A DNA stretch of 63,310 nt from Lentimicrobiaceae bacterium (GTDB lineage: Bacteria; Bacteroidota; Bacteroidia; Bacteroidales; F082): positions 72,424 through 135,733 of the forward strand of contig JABJIE010000015.1 of NCBI GenBank assembly GCA_018661505.1. Direction: 5' to 3'. Shown one piece after another: positions 36,086-45,025 of the stretch. Numbering within the stretch: position 1 is the stretch's first letter; each line of letters opens with the position of its first letter. The notes under the pieces were generated by a model, which was not told the origin of the DNA, did no database searches, and worked only from the letters and a program-made list of their open reading frames with translations. The translations under genes and the position numbers were made by a program.

Positions 36086-36448
36086 TTAATGTGTAGGTAC
36101 TCCCTTCTGGCAACATTTGGGTAAATTGTCATGAGCTTTCTGATTTGCCATCATTTCGTCAGCATCATAACCAACTTTAGTAATTGCTATTTTTATTTTC
36201 TCTTTTGTGGTTTTACCCTCTTTAAACTTAATGGTAATGATTTTGGTTTCATTATCAAGATTAACATCCTTTACCCCTTTCTCAAAAGCGAGGTCATGTT
36301 CAAGCTTTTCTTTACACATTCCACAAACGGCCGAGGTTTGAATTTCAACAGTAACAAGTTGTTTTTTCTTCTTTTCAGTTTCCTGAGATTGCAAACCCGT
36401 TAGCATAAAGATTGTTGTTAATGTTAGCATTATAATTTTTGATTTCAT
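36086..36448 (-). CDS. Exported heavy-metal-associated (HMA) domain protein
   Basis: 120 residues: signal peptide about 1-21, then an HMA/CopZ fold with the metal site Cys42-x-x-Cys45 in AVCGMCKEKLE, and a second thiol pair near the C-terminus (LPKCCQKG). Likely a periplasmic copper or related metal carrier. 18 bp downstream of the TonB receptor gene, with a Cys/His-rich exported protein further upstream, so the three probably form one metal-handling unit. Confidence 0.9.
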   Translation of the reverse strand: MKSKIIMLTLTTIFMLTGLQSQETEKKKKQLVTVEIQTSAVCGMCKEKLEHDLAFEKGVKDVNLDNETKIITIKFKEGKTTKEKIKIAITKVGYDADEMMANQKAHDNLPKCCQKGVPTH

Positions 36449-36466
36449 CTTTTTATATTTAAATTT

Positions 36467-38695
36467 TTATTCTTCTTCTTCTGGATTGATTGTAAATCTT
36501 ATACCACCAAATACTTTAATTCCTGAAATTGGACCCCAAATAATTGAGCTGTCGAAGTATTCTCCAAAAGGATCTTCTGGTGAAATAATTGGATTAGTTT
36601 GTCTGTAATTTCCAAGATTTTCAACTCCAATATAAATATCAAAGTTTTTAATATATCTCGTTATTTGCAAATTAATTAGAGCATAATTAGGAGCATAATC
36701 CCCAAGTTGATATTGTGGGGGATTAAATTCAGTATTGGGTAATCTTTGATTTCCAATGACTTGAATATTTAAATCAAACTGCCATTTTTTATAAGGGGTT
36801 TGATATGATAATGCTAATAACCCCTTAAATTTATTCATCAATGGTTTCTCAACCAGTTTATCACTGATTGTGGTTTTAACATCATTGTATCTGAATGCCA
36901 ATTTAGCCTCTAAGTTTTTGAATAATTCGTATGATGTTTCAATTTGAAAGCTGTTGGAGAATGATATACCATCTAGATTATACATGTATACTATGAAAGG
37001 ATCATTATCCCGGTCTACTACAATCTGATTTATGAATTGTGTTCTAAAATAATCAGCGGTAACAGTTAGCTCTCGTGCGTTAATTTTTATGTAAGAAGTG
37101 TAGCTAATTCCAAAGTTCCATGATGATTCTATTTCGGGAGTTTCTGTTATTATGATTTTTTTTGAAGTTGCAAGCAATGAAGTGTTTTCCGCGATTAAAT
37201 TAGGAGACCTATATCCTTTACCTGCACCTATCCTGATTGCATTTTGCTCATCAATATTATATTTTAAATGTAGACGGGGAGTAAATAAAAGCCCATAAAT
37301 ATTATTGTTATCTAGCCTTACTCCGGCAATAATATTAAGATTACGATAGTTTGAATATGTGTACTGAAAGAACCCACCAACAGAGAGTTCAGATCTACCA
37401 AAAGTACTATCATTCAAAACTTCATTGTAGTCATCATAATTTATGCTTATTCCTGTGGTATACTGATTTTGAGAACTTATAAAATATGATTGAAACATGA
37501 AATTTCCATAATATGAGAATTGCTTGGCATTATATATATTTAAACCAAAAAAAGAGTTCTGGTCATGTATAACAAATTGATTCTGTAATCCGATATTTGT
37601 AAGATCCTTATTCTTACTTAATATAGCTATCTTCAAAAATCCCTCTACTCTATTTGTTTTAACACCAACCCCGTAGCCATTTTCTATACTATGTGGTTTA
37701 TCTGCATCGAATACCATCTGACCCCCCTTCCGGTTCTCCGAAAGATATTTGAACCCAAATTGCATTCTGAATGCATTGTTGATATATCTATATCTGTTGA
37801 ATAGATTTATTTGGCTAATGAGAGGGTCATCAATAAATGAATCTCCATTGTTATCATGTTTAAATGACATTTCTTCAACATGCGCCAATATTGCTGTAGT
37901 CCATTTATCCGAAAGGTTAAATCGCACATTGCTATTGCCTTCCACTTTGCCCATATGATTTCCGTATAGGTTTAGGAAAAATTTTTGACCAGCATTGGAT
38001 TTTTTTAACTCAATGTTTATTTGGCCTGCCATACTTTCATTACCATTTATCACTGAGGATGTTCCTTTTGAAACTTGTATCGAACTCATCCAGCTACCTG
38101 GAATATATCCTAGTCCCCATGGTGCTGCAAGACCTCTCATATTAGGAATGTTCTCGGTTAGAAATTGAGTATATATACCTGCTAATCCCAACATTTGAAT
38201 TTGTTTTGCACCAGTTATGGCATCGCTATAACTTACATCAACGGTAGCACTATTCTCAAAACTTTCACTTAGGTTGCAACATGCAGCTTTTTGTAGTTCA
38301 TTTTCATTTATGTTGACTACAGACCTTGTCTTTGTTCTGGAAATTGATGATCCTTTTCTGCGTCCTTTAACAACAACCTCACCTAATATCTTCTGATTAT
38401 TCATAATAATGGTAAGATCGGTTTTGTTAGAACCGCTTAAATCGATGGTATCATTTTCATATCCCACGAATGATACTATAATCTTATTTGATTTATTAGG
38501 TATTAGTTCCAGTATAAATTGACCTTTGTCATCTGCAACAACGCCATTTGTAGTTTTGTACTGCTTTATAGTTGCGCCAATTAGTGGAATTTTATTATTA
38601 TTTTCCATTTCAAAAATGCTACCTGATACGCTTTGGGCATTTATGGAACAAACTATTGATAGTACTACAAATATTACTATTAATATCCTTTTCAT
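36467..38695 (-). CDS. TonB-dependent outer-membrane receptor with CarboxypepD_reg N-domain
   Basis: 742 residues. Signal peptide to about 20, a carboxypeptidase-regulatory-like domain at about 22-105 (VSGSIFEMENNNK to VSFVGYENDTIDL), plug at about 120-225 (ending GQINIELKK), then a 22-strand-type barrel to the C-terminus. The plug carries an unusual AACCNLSESFE. Neighbouring HMA and Cys/His-rich genes suggest metal, probably copper, or a metallophore as ligand; this is inferred from context. Confidence 0.92.
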   Translation of the reverse strand: MKRILIVIFVVLSIVCSINAQSVSGSIFEMENNNKIPLIGATIKQYKTTNGVVADDKGQFILELIPNKSNKIIVSFVGYENDTIDLSGSNKTDLTIIMNNQKILGEVVVKGRRKGSSISRTKTRSVVNINENELQKAACCNLSESFENSATVDVSYSDAITGAKQIQMLGLAGIYTQFLTENIPNMRGLAAPWGLGYIPGSWMSSIQVSKGTSSVINGNESMAGQINIELKKSNAGQKFFLNLYGNHMGKVEGNSNVRFNLSDKWTTAILAHVEEMSFKHDNNGDSFIDDPLISQINLFNRYRYINNAFRMQFGFKYLSENRKGGQMVFDADKPHSIENGYGVGVKTNRVEGFLKIAILSKNKDLTNIGLQNQFVIHDQNSFFGLNIYNAKQFSYYGNFMFQSYFISSQNQYTTGISINYDDYNEVLNDSTFGRSELSVGGFFQYTYSNYRNLNIIAGVRLDNNNIYGLLFTPRLHLKYNIDEQNAIRIGAGKGYRSPNLIAENTSLLATSKKIIITETPEIESSWNFGISYTSYIKINARELTVTADYFRTQFINQIVVDRDNDPFIVYMYNLDGISFSNSFQIETSYELFKNLEAKLAFRYNDVKTTISDKLVEKPLMNKFKGLLALSYQTPYKKWQFDLNIQVIGNQRLPNTEFNPPQYQLGDYAPNYALINLQITRYIKNFDIYIGVENLGNYRQTNPIISPEDPFGEYFDSSIIWGPISGIKVFGGIRFTINPEEEE

Positions 38696-38776
38696 TTAAT
38701 TTAAACTTTTAAAATATTAGTGAGTCGAGTGAAAAAATTCACTCGTTAATATTAATCCAGGAAGGACTAAGGCGTT

Positions 38777-39262
38777 TTAAGAAAAAGGATCAGGTAATAT
38801 TTTCAGGGTGTTAAAGAAAATAACCCTACTCAGCTTAGGTATCTGATTTGGGTAATTGATAACTTGATTATCATAAATATGATCGGTTAATTCATCGGAA
38901 CAATTGTATTTTTTACTTGATAAAATGTTGAGCAAATCTATGCTCTGTATCTCCAAAGTATTTATTGAAATCGTTCCTGCTAGAGTTATGTCTGCTATCA
39001 CAAATTGCTCGAAATTATTACATGAGCCATAGTTTTGCTCAGTTTTTGTCGAACAAGAGTATTTTTCATAGCAACAAGAATTAATATCTTTTAATTGATT
39101 ACAATCAAATTCTGCTCCATCGTGGTCGGTATTCTCAATTACAACGGAGTAACTTATTTCATCATGACAACAGTGATGACCATAAATGGTAAAGCCCGAT
39201 GTTGATATTAGAAAAATAACAGCGGTCAGAAAGCTAATAATATTTAAAATTATCTTTTTCAC
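38777..39262 (-). CDS. Exported Cys/His-rich protein (HYC_CC_PP-like)
   Basis: 161 residues, GTG start: it lies 11 nt after the predicted transcription start. Signal peptide or anchor about 7-27, then FTIYGHHCCHDE, INSCCYEKYSC, further single Cys residues and a C-terminal KILPDP. The spaced HHC, CC and P motifs resemble the HYC_CC_PP family that commonly precedes a TonB receptor and an HMA protein in Bacteroidota. Probably binds metal in the periplasm; no enzyme activity is apparent. Confidence 0.7.
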   Translation of the reverse strand: MKKIILNIISFLTAVIFLISTSGFTIYGHHCCHDEISYSVVIENTDHDGAEFDCNQLKDINSCCYEKYSCSTKTEQNYGSCNNFEQFVIADITLAGTISINTLEIQSIDLLNILSSKKYNCSDELTDHIYDNQVINYPNQIPKLSRVIFFNTLKILPDPFS

Positions 39263-39279
39263 AAGTCATTAATATTGTG

Positions 39280-39287
39280 CAAATATA
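39280..39287 (-). promoter_or_regulatory. -7 box of the metal-linked gene set
   Basis: TATATTTG on the minus strand, predicted start near 39273. Supports the GTG start at 39262. Confidence 0.5.
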
Positions 39288-39349
39288 AGCTATCTAATAC
39301 AAACAATGCTTTTTTTAATCTAATTTAAGATTTCCTAAATCAGCAGAAA

Positions 39350-41128
39350 CTAGGAGTAAACTTCGGTAATAATATGCTGGTATTTACTCTGAACGGCTTT
39401 GCGTTTAAGTTTCTGAGTAGGAGATAGTAGTCCATTCTCGGGAGTCCAATTATCCATCACAAGCTTGAACACTTTAATTTGTGCAACATGATCAAGTTCG
39501 GGGTTATATTTGTCCAATTCTTTCTGAAATCTTTCAATGATGATTTTTTGTGTAATCAAGTCGTCATTATCACGATATCTTACTTGATGAATTGTACACC
39601 AGTTATGTAAAAATTCAAAATCAGGAACTATTATTGCTGCGGTAAACCTTTTATTCTCACCAATAACTATTATTTGCTCAATGAATTGGGATTCTTTGAA
39701 TAGGTTTTCAACCTGCTGAGGAGCAACATATTTACCACCTGACAGCTTAAAAATCTCTTTTTTCCTATCTGTTATAGTTAGCATTCGATCTTCATCAAGT
39801 GTTCCTATATCGCCAGTATGGAACCACCCATCCTTATCAATAGCCTCATTGGTTTTCTCCGGGTCTTTATAGTATCCAATCATAAGATTTGGTCCTCTTT
39901 CAAGAATTTCTCCGTCTTCTGCAATCATAACCTCTAATTCGGGTGGAACAACTCCAACACTACCAAATCTTACTCCAGGAAACGATGGCATGTTAGCAGA
40001 TATTAGGGGCGAAGTTTCTGTAAGGCCATATCCTTCTTGTACAATTATATTAGCCGACCAAAATATTCTTGCTAGCCGGGGTTGAAGTGCGGCACCTCCG
40101 CTTATTACTCCCTTTAGCTCTCCACCAAAGGCATCTCTCCATTTACTAAAAATCAGTTTATTAGCAATTTTAAGCTTTAGATTATACAGGGCACTTCTTT
40201 TTGATGGATCAGGATCAAATTTGTTTCCTACCTTAACGGCCCAAAAGAATAATGTCTTTTTTATTAATGACAATTCTCTTCCCATATTGATAATCTTATC
40301 ATATATTTTTTCAAACACTCTTGGTACTGTGATAAATACATTCACATTTATATCACGCATATCTTCGCCGATGGTTTCCAAGTTCTCTGCGTAGTAAATT
40401 GAGATACCAAGTGTTTGCCACAAATAATTACCAACCCTCTCCAAAATATGAGATAATGGAAGAAAACTTAATGCTCTATCATTTGAATTTAAATACCCAG
40501 TCACTCTGTGTGCCAATAATAGGTTGCTAACCACATTATTATGTGATAGCATAACTCCCTTTGATAGGCCTGTGGTTCCAGATGTGTATATAATGGTAAG
40601 AAGATCGTCGGGTTTAACATCATCTCGTCTAGATATAAGTAAATCTTTATATTCCTCTCTCTTTACTTCCCCCAATTTTAAAATTTCACTCCAGTTTTTT
40701 GCACCTTCTACATCATCAATTGTATAAATTTCCTCAAGATTTGATGTTTTTTTGAAAATTGGATACAGTTTGTCGTATAAATCTTTGTCGGAAACTATCA
40801 GAATTCTTGAATCAGAGTGGGATAAAATATGAAGATATTCCTTTTCGCTGATAGTGGGATAAATTCCAACATGAACACAACCTATCTGACTCATGCCAAA
40901 ATCTATGAAATTCCACTCGGGTCTATTGTTCGAGACAGTAGCAATCTTATCTCCTTTATTATAACCCATGGCAAGCAACCCAAGGCTAAACTTATCAACA
41001 TTTTTCCTGTAATCGTTGGTTGAGAAATTTTCCCATCTGTTATTACGTTTTACCGATAATGAAACTTCTTTGTTAAAGTTCTGCTCTGCGGCTGTTAATA
41101 TGTCAAAGGTTCTTTTTAATTCTGCCAT
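39350..41128 (-). CDS. Long-chain fatty-acid--CoA ligase (AMP-forming), second copy
   Basis: 592 residues from the ATG at 41128; an upstream in-frame ATG at 41173 lies before the promoter's -7 box (41149-41156) and is rejected. Motifs IIYTSGTTGLSKGV, YGLTETSPLI, GWFHTGDIG and DRKKEIFKLSGGKYVAP are complete. Clearly paralogous to 8321-10093, with near-identical motif regions. It stands alone, outside the fad operon, so it may have a housekeeping role or different chain-length range. Confidence 0.93.
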   Translation of the reverse strand: MAELKRTFDILTAAEQNFNKEVSLSVKRNNRWENFSTNDYRKNVDKFSLGLLAMGYNKGDKIATVSNNRPEWNFIDFGMSQIGCVHVGIYPTISEKEYLHILSHSDSRILIVSDKDLYDKLYPIFKKTSNLEEIYTIDDVEGAKNWSEILKLGEVKREEYKDLLISRRDDVKPDDLLTIIYTSGTTGLSKGVMLSHNNVVSNLLLAHRVTGYLNSNDRALSFLPLSHILERVGNYLWQTLGISIYYAENLETIGEDMRDINVNVFITVPRVFEKIYDKIINMGRELSLIKKTLFFWAVKVGNKFDPDPSKRSALYNLKLKIANKLIFSKWRDAFGGELKGVISGGAALQPRLARIFWSANIIVQEGYGLTETSPLISANMPSFPGVRFGSVGVVPPELEVMIAEDGEILERGPNLMIGYYKDPEKTNEAIDKDGWFHTGDIGTLDEDRMLTITDRKKEIFKLSGGKYVAPQQVENLFKESQFIEQIIVIGENKRFTAAIIVPDFEFLHNWCTIHQVRYRDNDDLITQKIIIERFQKELDKYNPELDHVAQIKVFKLVMDNWTPENGLLSPTQKLKRKAVQSKYQHIITEVYS

Positions 41129-41148
41129 TGTGAAAGTTTTATGTATGT

Positions 41149-41156
41149 CAAAAATA
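41149..41156 (-). promoter_or_regulatory. -7 box of the second acyl-CoA ligase gene
   Basis: TATTTTTG on the minus strand; predicted start near 41142, 14 nt before the ATG at 41128. Confidence 0.5.
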
Positions 41157-41226
41157 TAACTAATCATTGACAATAATAAATCAGAGGTCAGTTAATGGCA
41201 AATATTTTATACGATTAAGTTATCCT

Positions 41227-41628
41227 TTATCGTTTTTTTCGAGTGTTTTTCTTGTTACTGTGGTTTTTAATAAAGCGCTTTTGTCTTTTATAATGTCTTT
41301 CTAGCCGCTGAACCTGTTTTTCTGTTAGTATACCTTGGAGTTCAATTTTATGCTGTTCAAAGAGTTCGTTCTGTCCTTTGCGATATTCCCCAATTAACTC
41401 TCTATTCTCCCTGGCATAGGCTCTTAGCACCACAGAAAGAGTATCTCTTTGTTCCTCTGTTGGTTTAATTACCCTCATTATTTCTTTTGAAAAACCAGTA
41501 TTATTATAATATGATTTCATTTTATCTATTCTATGGCTAATTATTATTCCATTAACCAAAAATCCTATTGCCATTCCAATAACAAATGTAAGGATTAGCA
41601 AACCAGTAGTTTGAACACTTTTTTTCAT
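41227..41628 (-). CDS. Membrane-anchored Spy/CpxP-like small protein
   Basis: 133 residues. One N-terminal membrane segment (about 10-30), then a charged helical domain with an LTEKQVQRLERHY motif like the LTxxQ repeats of Spy/CpxP and periplasmic metal sensors, ending in a very basic tail. Last of three genes with the ECF sigma factor and a membrane protein; it may sense envelope stress or modulate the sigma system. Family assignment moderate. Confidence 0.65.
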   Translation of the reverse strand: MKKSVQTTGLLILTFVIGMAIGFLVNGIIISHRIDKMKSYYNNTGFSKEIMRVIKPTEEQRDTLSVVLRAYARENRELIGEYRKGQNELFEQHKIELQGILTEKQVQRLERHYKRQKRFIKNHSNKKNTRKKR

Positions 41629-41634
41629 ATTGTT

Positions 41635-41916
41635 TTATAATGTTAGTGATGTCAATAAAGGTTCATCAGGTGAATAATTAATAAGACCAACAACTGCATC
41701 CATGTTGAGTGAACCTTCTGTAAAATATATCATTAATAGTAATAAAGATACTGATGCAATACCTGACAAGGTTACCCATTGGGTAATTTTCATGATATCA
41801 ACACTTCCATTTGATTTTCTATCTTGAATTTTTTCAATTACATGTGAAGAAAATCCATCATTAAATGTAGCATTGTATTTAGATAGTTCCTCGGTTATTG
41901 CATCTAATTTATTCAT
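41635..41916 (-). CDS. Small membrane protein, putative anti-sigma factor
   Basis: 93 residues: soluble N-terminal ~45 residues with the pattern FSSHVIEKIQDRK, one membrane segment (about 48-67) and a short outside tail. The start overlaps the sigma factor stop by 4 bp (ATGA). Position and topology are those of an anti-sigma factor, although no zinc-binding ZAS motif is present. Assignment by context only. Confidence 0.6.
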   Translation of the reverse strand: MNKLDAITEELSKYNATFNDGFSSHVIEKIQDRKSNGSVDIMKITQWVTLSGIASVSLLLLMIYFTEGSLNMDAVVGLINYSPDEPLLTSLTL

Positions 41917-42473
41917 ATTTGTTCTAGTTTTATAATAATTTCTCGGAGCTTATCATGTCCTCTTGAAAGACGCGAAAGAACAGTTCCTTGAGGGATTTCT
42001 AAAATTGCTGCGGTTTCTTTTGTTGTGTATCCTTCAATATTTCTCAATACAACAACGCTTCTGAACTCAGGTTTCAAACTACATAATGCATGATTAATTA
42101 AGCTAGCAATATCATTTTTAGTTTCTTCATCACCACCTAAACTAAGGTCATTCCCATTACTTAAGGAAGAGGTTTTGAATTTATTTTCTTTCTTTATTGA
42201 GTTAAGACACAGGTTTATTGCAATGCGCACAAGATATGTACCCAGATTCGAGTCTCCCTTGAACTTAGAGATTGAATTATGAAATCTTATGAAGACTTCT
42301 TGACCCACATCCTCAGCTTCATAACTTCTACCAAGCATGGACGTTGTAACCCTTGCCACTTTATTTTGATATTTTTCAACTATTTGCTTAAAGGAATCCA
42401 TATCTCCATCTATTGACTTTTGAATAAGTTCTAAATCATAATCATTATCAGGTCTTAACTTTTCCACTCTCAC
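41913..42473 (-). CDS. ECF-type RNA polymerase sigma factor
   Basis: 186 residues, GTG start; the sigma-2 domain begins right away at DYDLELIQKSIDGD. Region 2 has SYEAEDVGQEVFIRFH; region 4 has YTTKETAAILEIPQGTVLSRLSRGHDKLR, the DNA-binding HTH. It directs polymerase to an unknown regulon, probably including its own operon. Translationally coupled to a putative anti-sigma factor. Confidence 0.94.
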   Translation of the reverse strand: MRVEKLRPDNDYDLELIQKSIDGDMDSFKQIVEKYQNKVARVTTSMLGRSYEAEDVGQEVFIRFHNSISKFKGDSNLGTYLVRIAINLCLNSIKKENKFKTSSLSNGNDLSLGGDEETKNDIASLINHALCSLKPEFRSVVVLRNIEGYTTKETAAILEIPQGTVLSRLSRGHDKLREIIIKLEQI

Positions 42474-42560
42474 TTAACTTTGACAATCGTTACATCTCAT
42501 TTATTCCCAATTTGCAAGTTAATTAATAATAGTAACAATTATTAGATGTTTTACTTTCAT

Positions 42561-42568
42561 TATATTTG
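42561..42568 (+). promoter_or_regulatory. -7 box of the T9SS cargo gene
   Basis: TATATTTG; predicted start near 42575, 16 nt before the ATG at 42591. It rules out the in-frame start at 42546. Confidence 0.5.
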
Positions 42569-42590
42569 CATTACAACTCAAAACAAGCAA

Positions 42591-43463
42591 ATGAAACAAC
42601 TATTAACACTAACCATAATCTTTACTTTTTCTTTTGTGTCAAGATCACAAGAAATAGTAGATCCTGCTAAGTTATGGTCATGTATGGAAGAACACTGTCA
42701 CGAGTGGGGGAGTGAATTTTCTACTGACTTTTATAGATTTGAAGAAGACACAATAATAAATTCCTTAACCTACAAGAAAGTATGGATATCAGAGGATGAA
42801 AATCATGAAATTTGGAATTTCTATGGTGCTTTTATACGTGAAGAAAATAATCGAGTATACTACCGCCAAATGTTTGGTGATGAAGGGTTGATTTACGATT
42901 TTAATCTAGAAATTGGAGACTCTGTTCTGGTAAATAATCCCCGAGCTGTAGGAGAAGTATGGCTGCATCTTTTAGAGATTGATACAATAACTGTAGCAGA
43001 TGACCTGCGTGAGAGATGGCGAATGGTTAGTAGCGAATACCAGGAAAGTGATTATTGGTTAAGGGGAATAGGAAGTATAGCCGGAGTTTTAAATAGTAGT
43101 ATGAGCATTTATGGTGGCTTATGCGGCTTTTATGCACTACTATGTCAATATGAGGGAGGTGAAAAAGTTTATGAAAATCCTGAATATAATACATGTTACC
43201 TATACACAGTTGGAAGAGATGAAGTAACAGAGGGTAATACTTCAATAATCTACAATAGAGATTTATGTAGTATCGAGGTCAAACTTCAAAATAGAAGTGA
43301 TATGGCAATACTTATCACAGATATCTCAGGAAAGGTTATATATAAGAATGAAGTTAATTCCAAAAAGGAAACAATTCCATTTGGTTTTAAAAATCCAGGC
43401 ATCTATATTGTAACTATAGTTGCAAATAGCCAAAAGACATCCATTAAACTTATGTCTTATTAG
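42591..43463 (+). CDS. Exported protein with T9SS type A sorting domain
   Basis: 290 residues. Signal peptide ending SRSQ at about 20; the body (about 20-205) is Trp/Tyr-rich, with several Cys (CMEEHCHEW, GLCGFYALLCQY), and matches no family I know. The last ~75 residues follow the T9SS C-terminal beta-sandwich pattern: VKLQNRSDMAILITDISGKV and PGIYIVTIVANSQKTSIKLM. Expected on the cell surface or secreted. Confidence 0.75.
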   Translation: MKQLLTLTIIFTFSFVSRSQEIVDPAKLWSCMEEHCHEWGSEFSTDFYRFEEDTIINSLTYKKVWISEDENHEIWNFYGAFIREENNRVYYRQMFGDEGLIYDFNLEIGDSVLVNNPRAVGEVWLHLLEIDTITVADDLRERWRMVSSEYQESDYWLRGIGSIAGVLNSSMSIYGGLCGFYALLCQYEGGEKVYENPEYNTCYLYTVGRDEVTEGNTSIIYNRDLCSIEVKLQNRSDMAILITDISGKVIYKNEVNSKKETIPFGFKNPGIYIVTIVANSQKTSIKLMSY

Positions 43464-43618
43464 AAGAAAAATATTGTAAATAAATTCATTGTTTAATAAA
43501 GTAAGTTGTTTTGAGGTTTTTTAATTTTTTAACTTTTTATTGATACGACTTCGACCCTTTTATATTTTAGATGATAATTTATGCTTTATATTCGTTTCCT
43601 GAAAATTATTATCATCAA

Positions 43619-44287
43619 ATGGATTTGCTCAGGTACATCAAATTATCATTGGGGATCACATTCTTTATCATATTATTTATGATAAAAAGTAATGACGTCA
43701 GGTCGCAATCAACCAATGATAGTATCAGAGTATTGGATGGGGTTATCCTAACTGCTGATAGTTTATTACCGATTCATAATGCCCATATTATAAGTAAATT
43801 TAATAAGTGGGGTACCATTAGTAATCAAGAAGGAAGATTCAAACTCTATGTTCAAAATAATGATTCTATACTGATAACATCAATCGGATTCAGGCCTATT
43901 ATAGTCCAAATGGATAATAGTTTCTTTGTGGAAGACAGCGTTGTGCCAATATACATACCAAAGGATACCATTTCCATAAATGAAGTTGTTATAAGAGGTT
44001 ATTTCGATTATGCTACCATGAAACAGATTGTTATTGAGATGAGGCCCATTGATCTAACACAGTTTTACCCAGATTGGTCTGGAACGGAATTGCTCTATAA
44101 AAGTCCACAACCAATGTCATTTAAGGGTCCGATCCAGGCATTGTATGATGTGTTTAATAATAGTGCAAGGTTGCAACGCAAATTAATAAAGAATAGAAGA
44201 GAATATAATAGGGTTATGACTCAAATGGGTAGGGCCAATGATACAATACCAGCTACACCAGAGCATATGCAAGAGTTGCCATACTAA
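43619..44287 (+). CDS. Exported CarboxypepD_reg-like domain protein
   Basis: 222 residues from the ATG at 43619; the in-frame upstream ATG at 43571 adds an unlikely N-terminus before the signal segment. A hydrophobic signal/anchor near 10-25 is followed by a carboxypeptidase-regulatory-like beta domain (about 35-125: GVILTADSLLPIHNAHIIS to INEVVIRGYFD), then a helical, basic C-terminus. Such proteins are common surface or periplasmic components in Bacteroidota. The last 35 bp overlap the 3' end of the convergent comF gene. Confidence 0.7.
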   Translation: MDLLRYIKLSLGITFFIILFMIKSNDVRSQSTNDSIRVLDGVILTADSLLPIHNAHIISKFNKWGTISNQEGRFKLYVQNNDSILITSIGFRPIIVQMDNSFFVEDSVVPIYIPKDTISINEVVIRGYFDYATMKQIVIEMRPIDLTQFYPDWSGTELLYKSPQPMSFKGPIQALYDVFNNSARLQRKLIKNRREYNRVMTQMGRANDTIPATPEHMQELPY

Positions 44288-44939
44288 TTTTAACATTGGG
44301 AATTTCTAGTAAAGTTTGTGCACATGATTCCAATGTAGCGCCTGTGGTAAGAACATCGTCAACCAATAGAATATGCTTTCCTTCAAGTTTATGAGGGTTC
44401 ATGATTCCGAATTTTCCTCTTACATTCTTCCAGCGATTATACCTTGACTTTCTAGTTTGTGTTTCTGTTCTTTCTATTTTAACAAGTGAGGTGCTTGTAA
44501 ATTCCACATTCATGGCTTTACTTATGCCTTCTGAAATACTATCACTCTGATTGTAACCGCGCTTTCTGAGTTTACTCTTATGCAATGGGACCGGTATAAT
44601 AATGTTAACATCTGAATATATTTCGCTATCCATTAATTCATTTCCAAATAAATAACCGAGCCACCTTCCAGTTTCTTGATTGCCATTATACTTTAGCTTG
44701 TGCATCAACTTTTGTACTTTACCTCCTTTGCTGAAAAATAAAAATGCTGTTGCAGAATGGATATCAACTCGACCCCAAAACACCCTTGAAATGGGATTGT
44801 CAATATGTTTATGGAAATTTGTTTTTGGCAGTCTATATAAGCAATGTAGGCATATTATTTTCTCACTTTTAATGAGTAACTCCCCGCAGGCATTACATAA
44901 TCTGGGAAAGAAAAGGTTAAGAAAATCAGTGGTCCACAT
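44253..44939 (-). CDS. comF: ComF family protein (phosphoribosyltransferase-like)
   Basis: 228 residues. Cys-rich N-terminus (LCNACGELL and ICLHCLYRLP, a double zinc ribbon), then VPLHKSKLRKRGYNQSD and the PRPP-binding motif HILLVDDVLTTGATLE. ComF takes part in DNA uptake in naturally competent bacteria, but the family is near-universal and the exact role here is unknown. Confidence 0.92.
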   Translation of the reverse strand: MWTTDFLNLFFPRLCNACGELLIKSEKIICLHCLYRLPKTNFHKHIDNPISRVFWGRVDIHSATAFLFFSKGGKVQKLMHKLKYNGNQETGRWLGYLFGNELMDSEIYSDVNIIIPVPLHKSKLRKRGYNQSDSISEGISKAMNVEFTSTSLVKIERTETQTRKSRYNRWKNVRGKFGIMNPHKLEGKHILLVDDVLTTGATLESCAQTLLEIPNVKISMATLAYALV

Positions 44940-44956
44940 TTTTTGGGTATGTGAAT

Positions 44957-44964
44957 CAAAGTTA
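44957..44964 (-). promoter_or_regulatory. -7 box of comF
   Basis: TAACTTTG on the minus strand; predicted start near 44950, 11 nt before the comF ATG. Confidence 0.45.
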
Positions 44965-45025
44965 ACTAAGAGAATTAATTAATTGATTGGATTCGGAGAA
45001 AATATCCAAATAAAAGGTTGAAACC

